A DNA stretch of 64,000 bases from Aquabacterium humicola (GCF_030167915.1 NZ_JARGNB010000002.1:1054001-1118000), one strand, 5' to 3'; counted from the stretch's first letter, positions 37,374 to 47,204 are shown. Notes: a model not told the origin generated them from the sequence alone. Made by a program: numbers and translations.

Positions 37374-39314
37374 TCAGTCAATGATGAAGTCGGCGGCGCG
37401 AAGTGACAGTGACTTAGGGCATTCCGCGGCCGCGCCGGCCGCGCCGGCCGTGCAATCGGCCACACCCAGCAGCGACAGCGGCCGCCCGCTGGCGAAGGCC
37501 TTCACCGCCTGCTGCAGCGACACGCCCTGGCGCAGATCGGCGGGCACGGCCAGCGGCTGCGGCGTCAGCACCGCGACCATGTAGCTGCGGCCGAGCGGCG
37601 GCTGTGCGACCAGGTCCCAGAACTGGCGCCGCGGCAGCTGCAGCGCCTGGCCGGCGTGGGCGCGGTCGTTGGCGTCGGCATCGTTCGGGAACACCAGGAC
37701 GAGCTTGCCGCCCGGCACGTCGTTGACGCCCAGGATCATCAGCCGGCCGTCGCTCTTCGGTGCCACGTCCAGCGTGATGCGCTGGCCGACCTTCATGCGC
37801 GCCGGCACCACCTTCAGCTGCAGCTCCTGCGCGGTCGAGAGCTTCGCCAGGCCGTCGAGCACGCAGGGCCAGTCGGCGGCCTCGGCAGTGCAGGCCAGGC
37901 CGGGCACGGTCGCGCTGGCGGCCGTGGCCGTGGTCGAGCCGACCGGCGAGGAGGCCGCGGCGGTCGTGCCGGCCGGTGCCGACGCGGCGGCCGACGGGTC
38001 GACCGGCACGGCCGACGCCACCTGGCCGAGCACCGTCGGGTTGCTGCTCGACGACACCGTGCTCACGTCGGGCCGCGGACGCAGCTTCTGCCAGCCGACG
38101 CCGGCGATCGCGGCGATCAGGAGGCCACCGCCGAGCATCAGCAGCAGCGGCCGGCGCGACGGCGGCGCGGTTGCGGTCGAGGTGACGGCCACCGGGGGGG
38201 CCGTGCGCTCCCGGGTCACGGGGACGGACAGGGGCGCCGATGCGGGCGCGGAGCGGGGAGCCGATACCGGTTCCGATGCCGGTGCCGATACGGGGGCCGA
38301 CACCGGCGCCGACACCGCCGGCCCCTGCCAGCTGCGCGTCGTCCCGTCGCGGCCCGACATCACCTGCGTCGTCTCGTCGTCGTAGAGCTTCGGCCTCGCC
38401 GGTTGCGGCGGCGGCGGCACGTCGTAGGTGCCGGCCTTGACCTGCTCGAGCGCCGCGCGCAGCTCGTCGCAGCTGCGGAAGCGGTTCTCCGGCTGCACCG
38501 CCATGCCGCGGTCGATCAGCGCCAGGAAGCCGCGCGAGAAACGTTCGCCGCCCAGGGCCGTGGCGGTCTTGAAGATCGCGCCGGCGTAGCGGTCGATGGC
38601 CGGCAGCGGCGACTGGCCGGTGACCGCGAAGTAGGCGACACCGCAGAGCGCGTAGAGGTCGGTCCACGGCCCGAGCGGGAAGCTGTCGGTGTACTGCTCG
38701 ATCGGCGAGTAGCCGGGCTTGAAGATCAGCGAGGTCTGCGCGTCGTTGGCCTTGCGCGTGGCGCCGAAGTCCAGCAGCACCGGCGAGCCGTCGGGCTGCA
38801 GGATGATGTTGTCGGGCGAGACGTCGCGGTGCACCAGGTTCTCGCCGGGCAGCGAGTGCAGCCCGTGCAGCGCATCGAGCAGGCGTTCCATCAGCCGGAT
38901 CAGCCACGGCTCGGTGACCATGTCGGGGTCCAGATGCACGGCATTGCGCATCGTCTGGCCCTCGTACAGCTTCATCGCCATGAAGGCGGTGCCGTTGGCC
39001 TGGAACACGCGATAGACGGCGACCAGCGAGCCATCGCTGCGCGTGCGCTCGTTGAGCATCGACAGCAGCCGCGCCTCGCGCACGAAGCGCGCGGCGCCGG
39101 AGTTGAACATCTCCGCCGCGTCCTCGTTCGACGGCCGCACCTCCAGGCCGTCGCGGCGCGAGTAGCCGCGCAGGAAGTACTCCTTCAGCGCCACGCGGCG
39201 GTCGAGCATCGGCTCGTAGGCTTCGTAGACGATGCCGAAGCCGCCGTAGCCGAGCACGCGGCGGATCTCGAACTCGCCGACGACGCTTCCGGCCGGCAGG
39301 GCGTCGTCGACCAT
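37374..39314 (-). CDS. Membrane Ser/Thr protein kinase with C-terminal DUF4384-like domain
   Basis: A 646-residue transmembrane kinase. The N-terminal kinase domain (about 12-290) has the glycine loop LGYGGFGIVYEA, Lys in VALKEYF, catalytic HRDVSPDNIIL and DFGATRKA, all intact. The linker (about 300-395) is an Ala/Ser/Pro run of repeated VSAP units. One membrane helix follows (LLLMLGGGLLIAAIAGVGW, about 410-430). The outside part ends in a region resembling DUF4384 (VPARMKVGQRITLDVAPKSD, LMILGVNDVPGGKLVLVFPN). DUF4384 is often found with bacterial caspase-like proteins, and here a caspase-like gene is directly upstream. Leftward; stop 47 bp before the OmpA-like gene. Confidence 0.9.
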   Translation of the reverse strand: MVDDALPAGSVVGEFEIRRVLGYGGFGIVYEAYEPMLDRRVALKEYFLRGYSRRDGLEVRPSNEDAAEMFNSGAARFVREARLLSMLNERTRSDGSLVAVYRVFQANGTAFMAMKLYEGQTMRNAVHLDPDMVTEPWLIRLMERLLDALHGLHSLPGENLVHRDVSPDNIILQPDGSPVLLDFGATRKANDAQTSLIFKPGYSPIEQYTDSFPLGPWTDLYALCGVAYFAVTGQSPLPAIDRYAGAIFKTATALGGERFSRGFLALIDRGMAVQPENRFRSCDELRAALEQVKAGTYDVPPPPQPARPKLYDDETTQVMSGRDGTTRSWQGPAVSAPVSAPVSAPASEPVSAPRSAPASAPLSVPVTRERTAPPVAVTSTATAPPSRRPLLLMLGGGLLIAAIAGVGWQKLRPRPDVSTVSSSSNPTVLGQVASAVPVDPSAAASAPAGTTAAASSPVGSTTATAASATVPGLACTAEAADWPCVLDGLAKLSTAQELQLKVVPARMKVGQRITLDVAPKSDGRLMILGVNDVPGGKLVLVFPNDADANDRAHAGQALQLPRRQFWDLVAQPPLGRSYMVAVLTPQPLAVPADLRQGVSLQQAVKAFASGRPLSLLGVADCTAGAAGAAAECPKSLSLRAADFIID

Positions 39315-39349
39315 CAGCGGCGCCCGGCCGCCCGTAGGGGCTGATGCGT

Positions 39350-39420
39350 CCCACGGATCCCGCAGGGAATCTCTCGGATCCCGTGGGGCAGCGAGCGAAG
39401 CGAGCGTCGGGGCGTCATCA
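39350..39420 (+). repeat. Stem-loop plus GAGCGAAGCGA-type repeat, copy 2
   Basis: Arms CCCACGGATCC (39350-39360) and GGATCCCGTGGG (39376-39387) form an almost perfect stem. Then comes the string GGGGCAGCGAGCGAAG, CGAGCGTCGGGGCGTCATCA at 39385-39420. It nearly repeats 28704-28737, but the stem before it differs in sequence. It fills the gap between the caspase-like gene and the kinase gene within the operon, and its end overlaps the caspase stop codon. A dispersed element of this genome is likely. Confidence 0.65.
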
Positions 39421-41505
39421 GCGGCGCGCCAGCGACACCAGCTCCTGCCGGTCGTGCTGCTCGATGCGGCCGTCGCGCAGCCGCACCAGGGTCTCGTGCG
39501 CCAGGTCGGCATTCACGCCGGGCGCGACCCAGATCGTGCGCGTGATCGATGCGCCGAGGTCGACGTTGAAGCCGCGGGCCTCGATCCGGTAGGCCTCGTA
39601 GCGGCCGGCGGGCACCTGGATGGTTTCCTTGGCGGCGACCTTCACGTCGTACTGGAAGGTGTAGTTGAGCCCGCTGGTGCGCGCCTGCTTGAACATCGTG
39701 CGCCACTTGTGCCCGACGACCAGCTCGGCCGGGTAGAACTGGCGCGGCGTGCCCATGCTGCCGCGCGGATTCGCCGTGGTGTTGCCCATCATGTCCGAAG
39801 CGTATTCGCCACCGTTGTACTCGACCCGGTCGAGATTCTCGTCGACCGCGGTGACGCGCAGGCTCAGCGGTTTCTCGCTGCGGTTGAACTGGTCGACGAT
39901 GCGGAACTCGTAGTGGTCGCCGACGCGGAAGTCGCGCCGGTGCTGCAGCCGGCCCTGGAAGAAGGGCGTCGGCGGCAGTTGCGCGACGACGGCCAGCGGC
40001 GGCTGCGCGGCGACGACGCGGTGGCGGTCGGCGGCTTCGGCCAGGCGTTGCAGCTCGCGGCGCGCCACATCGGCATCGCGGGCGCGGGCCTCGGCGGCCT
40101 GGCGGTCGGCGGCTTCGGCCTGGCGGCGCCGGGCCTCGATCTCGGCGGCCCGCGCCTCGGCGACGCGCACGGCCTCCTGCCGCTCGCGTTCGCGCTGCCG
40201 TGCTTCGGCCTCCTGGCGGCGGCGGGTCTCGACTTCCTCGGCGGCGCGCTGGCGCGCCGCGCTCTCGGCGGCCGCGACGCGCTGTGCCTCGGCGCGTTCG
40301 GCCGCGATGCGCGCGGCCTCGGCCCGCTCGGCTTCCTTGCGCGCGGCCTCGCGATCGGCGGCGATGCGCTGGGCCTCGCGTTCCGCGGCGACGCGGGCCG
40401 CCTCGCGCTCGGCGGCCAGGCGCTTTTCCTCGCGCTCGGCGGCTTCGAGCTTCTCGCGCAGCACCGCCTCGGCCTTCAGGCGCTCGGCTTCGGCCTCGGC
40501 GGCCTTGCGCCGGGCCTCCTCGCGACGCGCGACCTCGTTCTTCTTCAGCTCTTCCTCGAGCAGGCGGTTCAGCCGCGCCTGCGCCAGCTCGCTGGCGTTG
40601 CCGCTGGGGTAGGTGCGGATGAACTCGGTCAGCTGCGCGACGTTGGTGCTGCCGCGCACGCGCTGCCAGTCGGCCATCTCGCGTTCGAAGCGCTGTTCCA
40701 GCTCGGCCACCGACAGCGTGCCCTTGCGCTGCGGGAACAGCATCACGTCCTGCTCGAGCGAGGTGCTTTCCCAGGGCACCTGCCGGCCTTCGGACTCCAT
40801 GCGCACGTTCAGGCGCACGCGCTTGAAGGCGTCTTCGAGGGAGGTGTCGGGCGTCGCCAGCTCGCGCACCAGGTGCTTGGTGTACAGGCCATTGCTGCCG
40901 CGGCCGTCGTAGGCGAGCTGGCCGGGTGCGGTGGCATAGGCCAGCAGGCTGCCGGCCGGCGCGTCGAACGGGCTCAGGCCCTTGGCGGGCGGGCGGTAGG
41001 CGCCGACGAAGGGATCCTCGCGGCAGGCGTCGAGGATCACCAGGTAGCTGCGGCCGCGCGCCTCGTTCATGTGGCGCATCAGCTCGCCGACGTCGACCGT
41101 CTGGCGCTGCACGTCGGTGGCGGTCTTGACCTTCGCGTCGACCGGCACGAGGTAGTTGCGCCAGTCCTGCTGCAGGCCGTGGCCGGCGTAGTAGAAGACG
41201 GCGAAGCGCACCTGCGGGTCGCGCACGCGGCTGCCGAAGCGCTGCATCGCCTGCACCAGGTCGCCGCGCGAGGTGTCGTAGCGCACGTCGACCTGGAAAC
41301 CCGCGCGCTGCAGCAGCTCGGCCACCGCACGCGCGTCGTTCTTAGGGTTGATCAGCTCGTTGCCGGGGTAGGTGGCGTTGCCGATGACGAGCGCCAGCCG
41401 CTCCGTCGAGGTCGACGCCGACGGCCCGAGCGCCGGCAGCAGCGCCAGCGCTGCTGCCGCGGCGCGGGCGACCGCGCGGGAGCGGAAGCCGCGGCGGTCC
41501 GTCAT
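39418..41505 (-). CDS. Caspase-like (C14) protease with charged coiled coil and beta-rich C-terminus
   Basis: A 695-residue exported protein; the N-terminus ([18 protein letters not shown]) is a likely signal peptide. The caspase p20-like domain (about 35-270) begins RLALVIGNATYPG and has the catalytic His in AVFYYAGHGLQ and Cys in LVILDACREDPF, both intact. A roughly 200-residue Ala/Glu/Arg-rich coiled coil (about 310-500; AEREAARVAAEREAQRI type repeats) leads to a beta-rich domain (about 520-695, YEFRIVDQFNR to ADLAHETLVRL). The ATG overlaps the stop of the lipoprotein gene (ATGA), so the two are coupled. The target of the protease is unknown. The placement of a caspase in the periplasm depends on the signal peptide and is my inference. 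Confidence 0.87.
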   Translation of the reverse strand: MTDRRGFRSRAVARAAAAALALLPALGPSASTSTERLALVIGNATYPGNELINPKNDARAVAELLQRAGFQVDVRYDTSRGDLVQAMQRFGSRVRDPQVRFAVFYYAGHGLQQDWRNYLVPVDAKVKTATDVQRQTVDVGELMRHMNEARGRSYLVILDACREDPFVGAYRPPAKGLSPFDAPAGSLLAYATAPGQLAYDGRGSNGLYTKHLVRELATPDTSLEDAFKRVRLNVRMESEGRQVPWESTSLEQDVMLFPQRKGTLSVAELEQRFEREMADWQRVRGSTNVAQLTEFIRTYPSGNASELAQARLNRLLEEELKKNEVARREEARRKAAEAEAERLKAEAVLREKLEAAEREEKRLAAEREAARVAAEREAQRIAADREAARKEAERAEAARIAAERAEAQRVAAAESAARQRAAEEVETRRRQEAEARQRERERQEAVRVAEARAAEIEARRRQAEAADRQAAEARARDADVARRELQRLAEAADRHRVVAAQPPLAVVAQLPPTPFFQGRLQHRRDFRVGDHYEFRIVDQFNRSEKPLSLRVTAVDENLDRVEYNGGEYASDMMGNTTANPRGSMGTPRQFYPAELVVGHKWRTMFKQARTSGLNYTFQYDVKVAAKETIQVPAGRYEAYRIEARGFNVDLGASITRTIWVAPGVNADLAHETLVRLRDGRIEQHDRQELVSLARR

Positions 41506-43739
41506 GGCGCGCGGGGCGCGCGCGCCTTCGCAGCGGGCGCGGTGGCTTTCGGCGCCGAAGACGGGCCGCCGGTGAAGAAGCTGCAGTTGCTGTTCACCAC
41601 GTTCAGCGTGCCGTTGCTGCAGGCCAGCGTGCGGCTGCCGACGAACGGGCCGAGCGAGTCGATCCAGGTGAAGCTGGAGCCGGACGGGATCAGCACGTCG
41701 CCCAGGTCTTCGTCGGCCGAACAGACGAAGGTGCTGTCGTTCCAGTTCTTGACGTTGGCCGTGCAGGCCTGCGCCACCGGCGGTGCGGTGCAGGTGGTTT
41801 CGCCGACGGTGATCAGTGCGCCGTCCATGCACTGCAGCGTGAGCTTGCCGGTGGACGGCGCATTGCTGTCCGTCAGCACGATCGTCGAACCGGAGGCGAC
41901 GCTGGTCGGCACCGAGTCGGGCGTGCAGGTGTTGTTGCCGACGGTCCAGCCGCTGTTCGCCAGGCCCGCGGTGCTGCAGGTGGAGGTGGTGACCGCCGCG
42001 CAGCTGGGCGAGCCGGTCAGCGTCAGCGTGCCGTTGCTGCACGCGTAGCTGATCGCGCCGACATTGGGGGACGTGTTGTCCGTCAACGTCGCGGTGCTGC
42101 CCGACGCGATGCCGGTGGGCGCGACATCGGCGCTGCAGGTGCGCCCTTCGACCTGCCAGTCGCGCGACGGGGCGTTGCAGGCGCTCGGCACCGTGGTCTG
42201 GCAGAAGGGGATGCTCTGCGGGCTCAGCCGGCCGTCGCGGCAGATCCAGCCGGCGTTGCCGGTGTCGGGGCCGGTGGTGTCGGCCAGCTCGACGGCCTGC
42301 TGGTTGGCCAGCGGTTGCGGCGTCTGGTCCGCCGTGCAGGTCGCGCTGCCCGTGGTCCAGGTTCCGGGCGGCGCGGCGCAGCTGCCGGAGGTCAGGGCGC
42401 AGCTGGGGGTGCCTTGCACACTGAGGTTGCCGCCGGTGCAGGCGTAGGTGATGGATCCCGAGCTCGGCGCCGTGCTGTCGGTCAGCGTCTGCTGGGTGCC
42501 GGAGCTCATCGCCGTCGGGGTGTTGGCCGACTGGCACGACGTTCCGCCGACGCTCCACGTCGCCGATGGCGCCGCGCAGGCGGTGGTGCTGGACGTGCTG
42601 CAGGTGGCCGTGCCGGTCTGGCTCAGGCTGCCGTTGGAGCAGGCATAGGTGATGGAGCCGGTGGTCGGCGACTGGCTGTCGGTGAGCGTCAGCGACTGGC
42701 CCGACGCCAGGCCGCCCGGTGCTGCATCGGACGTGCAGGAGCTGGCGCCGACCGTCCACGATGCGGTGGGTGCGTTGCACGGCTGGTTCACCGGCGCCGC
42801 GCATGTCGGCGTGCCGACCGGTGTCAGCGTGCCGTTGCTGCACGAGAAGTCGGCGCTGCCGACCAGCGGTGCGCTGCTGTCGTTGAAGCGGCCGGTGGTG
42901 CCGCTGGGGATGAAGCCCGGGCTGTTGGACGTGGTGCAGACGTTGCCGCCGGCCACCCAGCGCCGCGGCGCGGTGCAGGCGCTCTGCACCTTCGGCACGA
43001 CCTGCGTGGCGCCGTTGTTGTCGATGTACACCGCGACCGTCTCGAGCACCAGGTCATGGCCCTGGAGGTTGGGGCGGAAGAACTGCGTGATCGGATCGAA
43101 GGTGTCGGGGTTGAGGCCGGCCGCGGTGATCTGGTTGCGGATGGTCTGCGTGAGGTTGGTGCGCACCGTCGGGATCTGTCCGGACTGCGCCGTGACGATC
43201 GCCGGCGTCAGGTTGCGCGCGCCGCTCTGGCCGCCGGCGATGGCGAGGTCCGATGCCAGCTTGTCGGTCAGGCCGGTGATGTTGATCGTGATGAAGCCGC
43301 GCTTCTTGACGGCCTGCGTGCTGAACGCATGGTGGCGCTCCTCGCCGTCGGCGGTGACCAGCTTCAGCACGAAGGGCGGCGTGAACCGCGTGATGTTGAT
43401 GCGGTAGTAACCCTGGGCGTCGGTGGTCGCGCTGCGGGTCTGGCCGCCGGCGTCGGTCAGCGTGACGGCGGCGTTGGGAATCGCGCGGCCGTCGCCGGCC
43501 GTGCCGTCGGCGCCGGCAGAGTCGCCGTCGGCGCCGCCCGGGCCGCCACCGGGCGCCGTGCCCCAGAAGGGATCGTCGCAGGCCAGCGAGCCCCCCGTGC
43601 TGTCAGGGATGGGCGCGCAGGCGGGCGGTGGCGGTGGCGGCGGGGGCGCATCGCCTCCGCCGCCGCCACCGCAGGAACCGAGCATCACGGCCACCAGTCC
43701 GAACAGCACCGGCAGCATCGGGCGGACAAACCGTGACAT
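41502..43739 (-). CDS. Lipoprotein with seven cysteine-rich repeats
   Basis: A 745-residue outer- or inner-membrane lipoprotein. The signal peptide ends in the lipobox LGSC (Cys at about residue 23), followed by a poly-Gly/poly-Pro stalk. A carboxypeptidase-regulatory-like domain lies at about 80-130 (VTLTDAGGQTRSATTDAQGY). Residues about 255-725 hold seven copies of a unit of roughly 62 residues, each with four Cys. The pattern is C-x(9-12)-C, then SG...LTDS..P..G, then YACSNGTL and a final C. Two disulfides per unit are expected. The end is Ala/Lys-rich. First gene of the leftward operon. Ribosome site GGAAGGAAG; a TAGAAT -10-like hexamer lies at 43777-43782. It resembles no family I can name with confidence. 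Confidence 0.85.
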   Translation of the reverse strand: MSRFVRPMLPVLFGLVAVMLGSCGGGGGGDAPPPPPPPPACAPIPDSTGGSLACDDPFWGTAPGGGPGGADGDSAGADGTAGDGRAIPNAAVTLTDAGGQTRSATTDAQGYYRINITRFTPPFVLKLVTADGEERHHAFSTQAVKKRGFITINITGLTDKLASDLAIAGGQSGARNLTPAIVTAQSGQIPTVRTNLTQTIRNQITAAGLNPDTFDPITQFFRPNLQGHDLVLETVAVYIDNNGATQVVPKVQSACTAPRRWVAGGNVCTTSNSPGFIPSGTTGRFNDSSAPLVGSADFSCSNGTLTPVGTPTCAAPVNQPCNAPTASWTVGASSCTSDAAPGGLASGQSLTLTDSQSPTTGSITYACSNGSLSQTGTATCSTSSTTACAAPSATWSVGGTSCQSANTPTAMSSGTQQTLTDSTAPSSGSITYACTGGNLSVQGTPSCALTSGSCAAPPGTWTTGSATCTADQTPQPLANQQAVELADTTGPDTGNAGWICRDGRLSPQSIPFCQTTVPSACNAPSRDWQVEGRTCSADVAPTGIASGSTATLTDNTSPNVGAISYACSNGTLTLTGSPSCAAVTTSTCSTAGLANSGWTVGNNTCTPDSVPTSVASGSTIVLTDSNAPSTGKLTLQCMDGALITVGETTCTAPPVAQACTANVKNWNDSTFVCSADEDLGDVLIPSGSSFTWIDSLGPFVGSRTLACSNGTLNVVNSNCSFFTGGPSSAPKATAPAAKARAPRAP

Positions 43740-43795
43740 GGGGCTTCCTTCCAGGCGACGCGTGGGAACGTCGAAAATTCTAGGAGCCCGCGACC

Positions 43796-43820
43796 GCACT
43801 GCGCCGCCATGGCGCAGTGC
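43796..43820 (-). promoter_or_regulatory. Perfect stem-loop upstream of the lipoprotein operon
   Basis: GCACTGCGCC (43796-43805) and GGCGCAGTGC (43811-43820) form a perfect 10-bp stem around five bases. It lies just upstream of the TAGAAT hexamer at 43777-43782. It could be an operator for the lipoprotein operon or a back-up terminator for icmF. No T-run follows on the minus strand. Confidence 0.5.
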
Positions 43821-43858
43821 CGAAAGTCAGGTGTTACGAGGTGCAGCGCATGCAAAGG

Positions 43859-43895
43859 GGCCCGGGCGTGCGCTTGCGCACGAACGGGACGGGCC
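43859..43895 (-). terminator. Likely icmF terminator
   Basis: Directly after the icmF stop, a nested stem pairs GGCCCG with CGGGCC (43890-43895 with 43859-43864) and CGTGCGC with GCGCACG (43867-43873, 43876-43882). On the minus strand it is followed only by CCCCTTTG, a weak T-run. A rho-independent terminator is likely but leaky. Confidence 0.5.
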
Positions 43896-46800
43896 TCACA
43901 TGCTGCGCCGGTACTGCCCGCCGACCTCGAACAGCGCGTTGGTGATCTGCCCCAGCGAGCAGCAGCGCACCGCGTCCATCAGCACGTCGAAGACGTTGCG
44001 GTTGTCGATCACCGCCTGCTTCAGCCGCTCCAGCATCGCCGGGGTCTCGGCGGCGTGGCGGGCATGGAAGTCGGCCAGCCGCGTGAGCTGGCTCTGCTTC
44101 TCCTCGTCGGTGGAGCGCGCGAGCTCGATGTGGTCGGGCACCGGGTCGCCGTGCGGGTTGCGGAAGGTATTGACGCCGATGATCGGGTATTCGCCGGTGT
44201 GCTTCTGCATCTCGTAGTGCATCGACTCTTCCTGGATCTTGCCGCGCTGGTAGCCCGTCTCCATCGCGCCCAGCACGCCGCCGCGCTCGGCGATCTTCTC
44301 GAACTCGGCCAGCACCGCCTCCTCGACCAGTTCGGTCAGCTCGTCGATGATGAAGGCGCCCTGGTTCGGGTTCTCGTTCTTCGCCAGGCCCCACTCGCGG
44401 TTGATGATGAGCTGGATGGCCATCGCGCGGCGCACGCTCTCCTCGGTCGGCGTGGTGATCGCCTCGTCGTAGGCGTTGGTGTGCAGCGAGTTGCAGTTGT
44501 CGTAGATCGCGATCAGCGCCTGCAGCGTGGTGCGGATGTCGTTGAAGGCGATCTCCTGCGCGTGCAGCGAGCGGCCCGAGGTCTGCACGTGGTACTTCAG
44601 CTTCTGGCTGCGTTCGTTGGCACCGTACTTCTCCTTCATCGCCACCGCCCAGATGCGGCGCGCGACGCGGCCGAGCACGGTGTACTCCGGGTCCATGCCG
44701 TTCGAGAAGAAGAACGACAGGTTGGGCGCGAAGTCGTCGATGTGCATGCCGCGCGCGAGGTAGGCTTCGACGAAGGTGAAGCCGTTGCTCAGCGTGAACG
44801 CCAGCTGAGAGATCGGGTTCGCGCCCGCCTCGGCGATGTGGTAGCCGGAGATCGACACCGAGTAGAAGTTCCGCACCTGGTGGTGCACGAAGTACTCGGC
44901 GATGTCGCCCATCACCTTCAGGCTGAACTCGGTCGAGAAGATGCAGGTGTTCTGGCCCTGGTCCTCCTTCAGGATGTCGGCCTGCACCGTGCCGCGCACG
45001 TTGGCCTGGGCCCATTCGCGGATCTTCTGCGCTTCGGTGTCCGTCGGCGGGCGGCCGTTGTCGGCCTCGAACTTGGCCAGCTGCTGGTCGATCGCGGTGT
45101 TCATGAACATCGCCAGGATCGTCGGCGCCGGGCCGTTGATCGTCATCGACACCGAGGTGTTGGGCGCGCACAGGTCGAAGCCGTCGTACAGCACCTTCAT
45201 GTCGTCCAGCGTGGCGATCGACACGCCCGAGTTGCCGACCTTGCCGTAGATGTCGGGGCGCAGGTCCGGATCGTTGCCGTACAGCGTGACCGAGTCGAAG
45301 GCGGTCGACAGCCGCTTGGCCGGCATGCCTTCGGACACCAGCTTGAAGCGCCGGTTGGTGCGGAAGGCATCGCCCTCGCCGGCGAACATGCGCGTCGGGT
45401 CCTCGCCTTCGCGCTTGAACGCGAAGGTACCGGCGGTGTAGGGGTAGCTGCCCGGCACGTTGTCGAGCATCAGCCACTTCAGCAGCTCGCCGTGGCACTC
45501 GTACTGCGGCAGCGCGACCTTGCGGATCTTGTTGCCCGACAGCGTGGTGTGCACCAGCGACGTGCGGATCTCCTTGTCGCGGATCTTCACGACGTACTCG
45601 TCGCCGGCGTAGGCCTTCTGCATCTCGGGCCACATCGCCAGCAGCTTGCGCGCGGCAGGATCGAGGCGGCCATCGCGTTCCTCGGCCAGCGACCACAGCG
45701 TCGCCGGATCGCCGTTCACGTCCTGCAGCATGCGCGCGCTCGCGCGCAGTTGCTGCAGTTCCCGCGCCAGCCGCGCCTGCGCACGCGCGCGGCCCTTGTA
45801 GCCGCGCACGGTGTCGCTGATCTCGGCGAGGTACCGTACGCGCGCGCCCGGCACCACCGGCGTCTGGTTGGTGCTGTGGCGGGTGTTGACCGCCGGCAGG
45901 CGGCTGTCCGGCAGCGGCAGGCCCAGCGCCGCGAGCCGGGGCTTCAGCGCCTGGTACAGCGCGGTGACGCCGTCGTCGTTGAAGCGGCTGGCCATCGTGC
46001 CGAAGACCGGCATCTGGTCCGGCATCACGTTGAAGGCGCCGCGGTTGCGCTGCACCTGCTTGGCGACGTCGCGCAGCGCGTCGGCCGCGCCCTTGCGGTC
46101 GAACTTGTTGATGGCCACGAACTCGGCGAAGTCGAGCATGTCGATCTTCTCGAGCTGGCTCGCGGCACCGTACTCGGGCGTCATCACGTACATCGGCACG
46201 TCGACCAGCGGCACGATCGCCGCGTCGCCCTGGCCGATGCCGGAAGTCTCGACGATGATCAGGTCGAAGCCGGCCACCTTGGCGGCCGCCAGCACGTCGG
46301 GCAGCGCAGCGGAGATCTCGCTGCCGGTGTCGCGGGTGGCGAGCGAGCGCATGTAGACGCGATGACCAGAATCGCCGGGCGTCGTCTGACCGGCCGGCTT
46401 GGGCCACGGCCCGATCGCGTTCATGCGGATGCGGTCGCCCAGCAGCGCGCCGCCACTCTTGCGCCGCGACGGGTCGATCGAGATCACCGCGATGCGCAGC
46501 GCGTCGCCCTGGTCGAGGCGGATGCGGCGGATCAGCTCGTCGGTCAGGCTGGACTTGCCGGCGCCGCCGGTGCCGGTGATGCCGAGCACCGGGGCCTTCG
46601 CCGCCTTCGCGGCCGCGTGCAGCTGCTGCACGAGCTCGGGAGAAACCTTGCCGTTCTCGAGCGCGGTGATCAGCTGGGCCAGCGCGCGCCACGCGGCTTC
46701 GCCATGGCCCTGGATCGCCTCCAGCGAGGCCGGCGCGTGCACCGTCAGGTCCTGGTCGGCGCGCATGACCATCTCGCCGATCATGCCGGCCAGGCCCATG

Positions 46801-47204
46801 CGCTGGCCGTCCTCGGGGCTGTAGATGCGCACGCCCTGGTCGGCCAGCGCGCGGATCTCGGCCGGCACGATCACGCCGCCACCGCCGCCGAAGACCTGGA
46901 TGTGCTCGCCGCCGCGGGCCTTGAGCAGCTCGACCATGTAGGCGAAGTACTCGTTGTGGCCGCCCTGGTAGCTGGAGACCGCGATGCCCTGCACGTCCTC
47001 CTGCAGCGCGGCGGTGACGACCTCGTCGACCGAGCGGTTGTGGCCCAGGTGGATCACCTCGGCGCCCATGCCCTGCAGGATACGCCGCATGATGTTGATC
47101 GCCGCGTCGTGGCCGTCGAACAGGCTCGCGGCGGTGACGAAGCGCACCTTGTGGGTCGGGCGGTACTCGGCCAGCGCCTTGTATTCGGCGGACAGGTTGG
47201 TCAT
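43896..47204 (-). CDS. icmF: Fused isobutyryl-CoA mutase with its G-protein chaperone
   Basis: An 1102-residue adenosylcobalamin enzyme that interconverts isobutyryl-CoA and n-butyryl-CoA. Domain order is the IcmF type. A cobalamin-binding domain comes first (about 18-150: [15 protein letters not shown], the His being the cobalt ligand). A MeaI-like G-protein follows (about 205-430: Walker [41 protein letters not shown]). The mutase domain comes last (about 560-1102: [32 protein letters not shown]). Length is close to the 1093 of the Cupriavidus metallidurans protein. The Phe and Gln context in the active site fits IcmF rather than pivalyl-CoA mutase. Probably part of branched-chain amino acid or short acyl-CoA metabolism. 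A divergent AraC-type regulator is 110 bp away. Confidence 0.95.
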   Translation of the reverse strand: MTNLSAEYKALAEYRPTHKVRFVTAASLFDGHDAAINIMRRILQGMGAEVIHLGHNRSVDEVVTAALQEDVQGIAVSSYQGGHNEYFAYMVELLKARGGEHIQVFGGGGGVIVPAEIRALADQGVRIYSPEDGQRMGLAGMIGEMVMRADQDLTVHAPASLEAIQGHGEAAWRALAQLITALENGKVSPELVQQLHAAAKAAKAPVLGITGTGGAGKSSLTDELIRRIRLDQGDALRIAVISIDPSRRKSGGALLGDRIRMNAIGPWPKPAGQTTPGDSGHRVYMRSLATRDTGSEISAALPDVLAAAKVAGFDLIIVETSGIGQGDAAIVPLVDVPMYVMTPEYGAASQLEKIDMLDFAEFVAINKFDRKGAADALRDVAKQVQRNRGAFNVMPDQMPVFGTMASRFNDDGVTALYQALKPRLAALGLPLPDSRLPAVNTRHSTNQTPVVPGARVRYLAEISDTVRGYKGRARAQARLARELQQLRASARMLQDVNGDPATLWSLAEERDGRLDPAARKLLAMWPEMQKAYAGDEYVVKIRDKEIRTSLVHTTLSGNKIRKVALPQYECHGELLKWLMLDNVPGSYPYTAGTFAFKREGEDPTRMFAGEGDAFRTNRRFKLVSEGMPAKRLSTAFDSVTLYGNDPDLRPDIYGKVGNSGVSIATLDDMKVLYDGFDLCAPNTSVSMTINGPAPTILAMFMNTAIDQQLAKFEADNGRPPTDTEAQKIREWAQANVRGTVQADILKEDQGQNTCIFSTEFSLKVMGDIAEYFVHHQVRNFYSVSISGYHIAEAGANPISQLAFTLSNGFTFVEAYLARGMHIDDFAPNLSFFFSNGMDPEYTVLGRVARRIWAVAMKEKYGANERSQKLKYHVQTSGRSLHAQEIAFNDIRTTLQALIAIYDNCNSLHTNAYDEAITTPTEESVRRAMAIQLIINREWGLAKNENPNQGAFIIDELTELVEEAVLAEFEKIAERGGVLGAMETGYQRGKIQEESMHYEMQKHTGEYPIIGVNTFRNPHGDPVPDHIELARSTDEEKQSQLTRLADFHARHAAETPAMLERLKQAVIDNRNVFDVLMDAVRCCSLGQITNALFEVGGQYRRSM

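Noticed and set aside
37327-37374. Upstream Met (37374) as the OmpA-like start.
   Set aside because: It would put about 16 polar residues before the signal peptide and overlap the kinase stop; the Met at 37326 gives a normal signal peptide.
38220-38330. Repetitive CCG/GAC-rich DNA as a mobile element.
   Set aside because: It encodes the Ala/Ser/Pro (VSAP) linker of the kinase and stays in frame.
41570-42980. The regular repeats in the lipoprotein gene as a CRISPR array or minisatellite.
   Set aside because: The repeats are conserved at protein level with period about 185 bases, in frame, and diverged at DNA level. There are no identical repeats with unique spacers.
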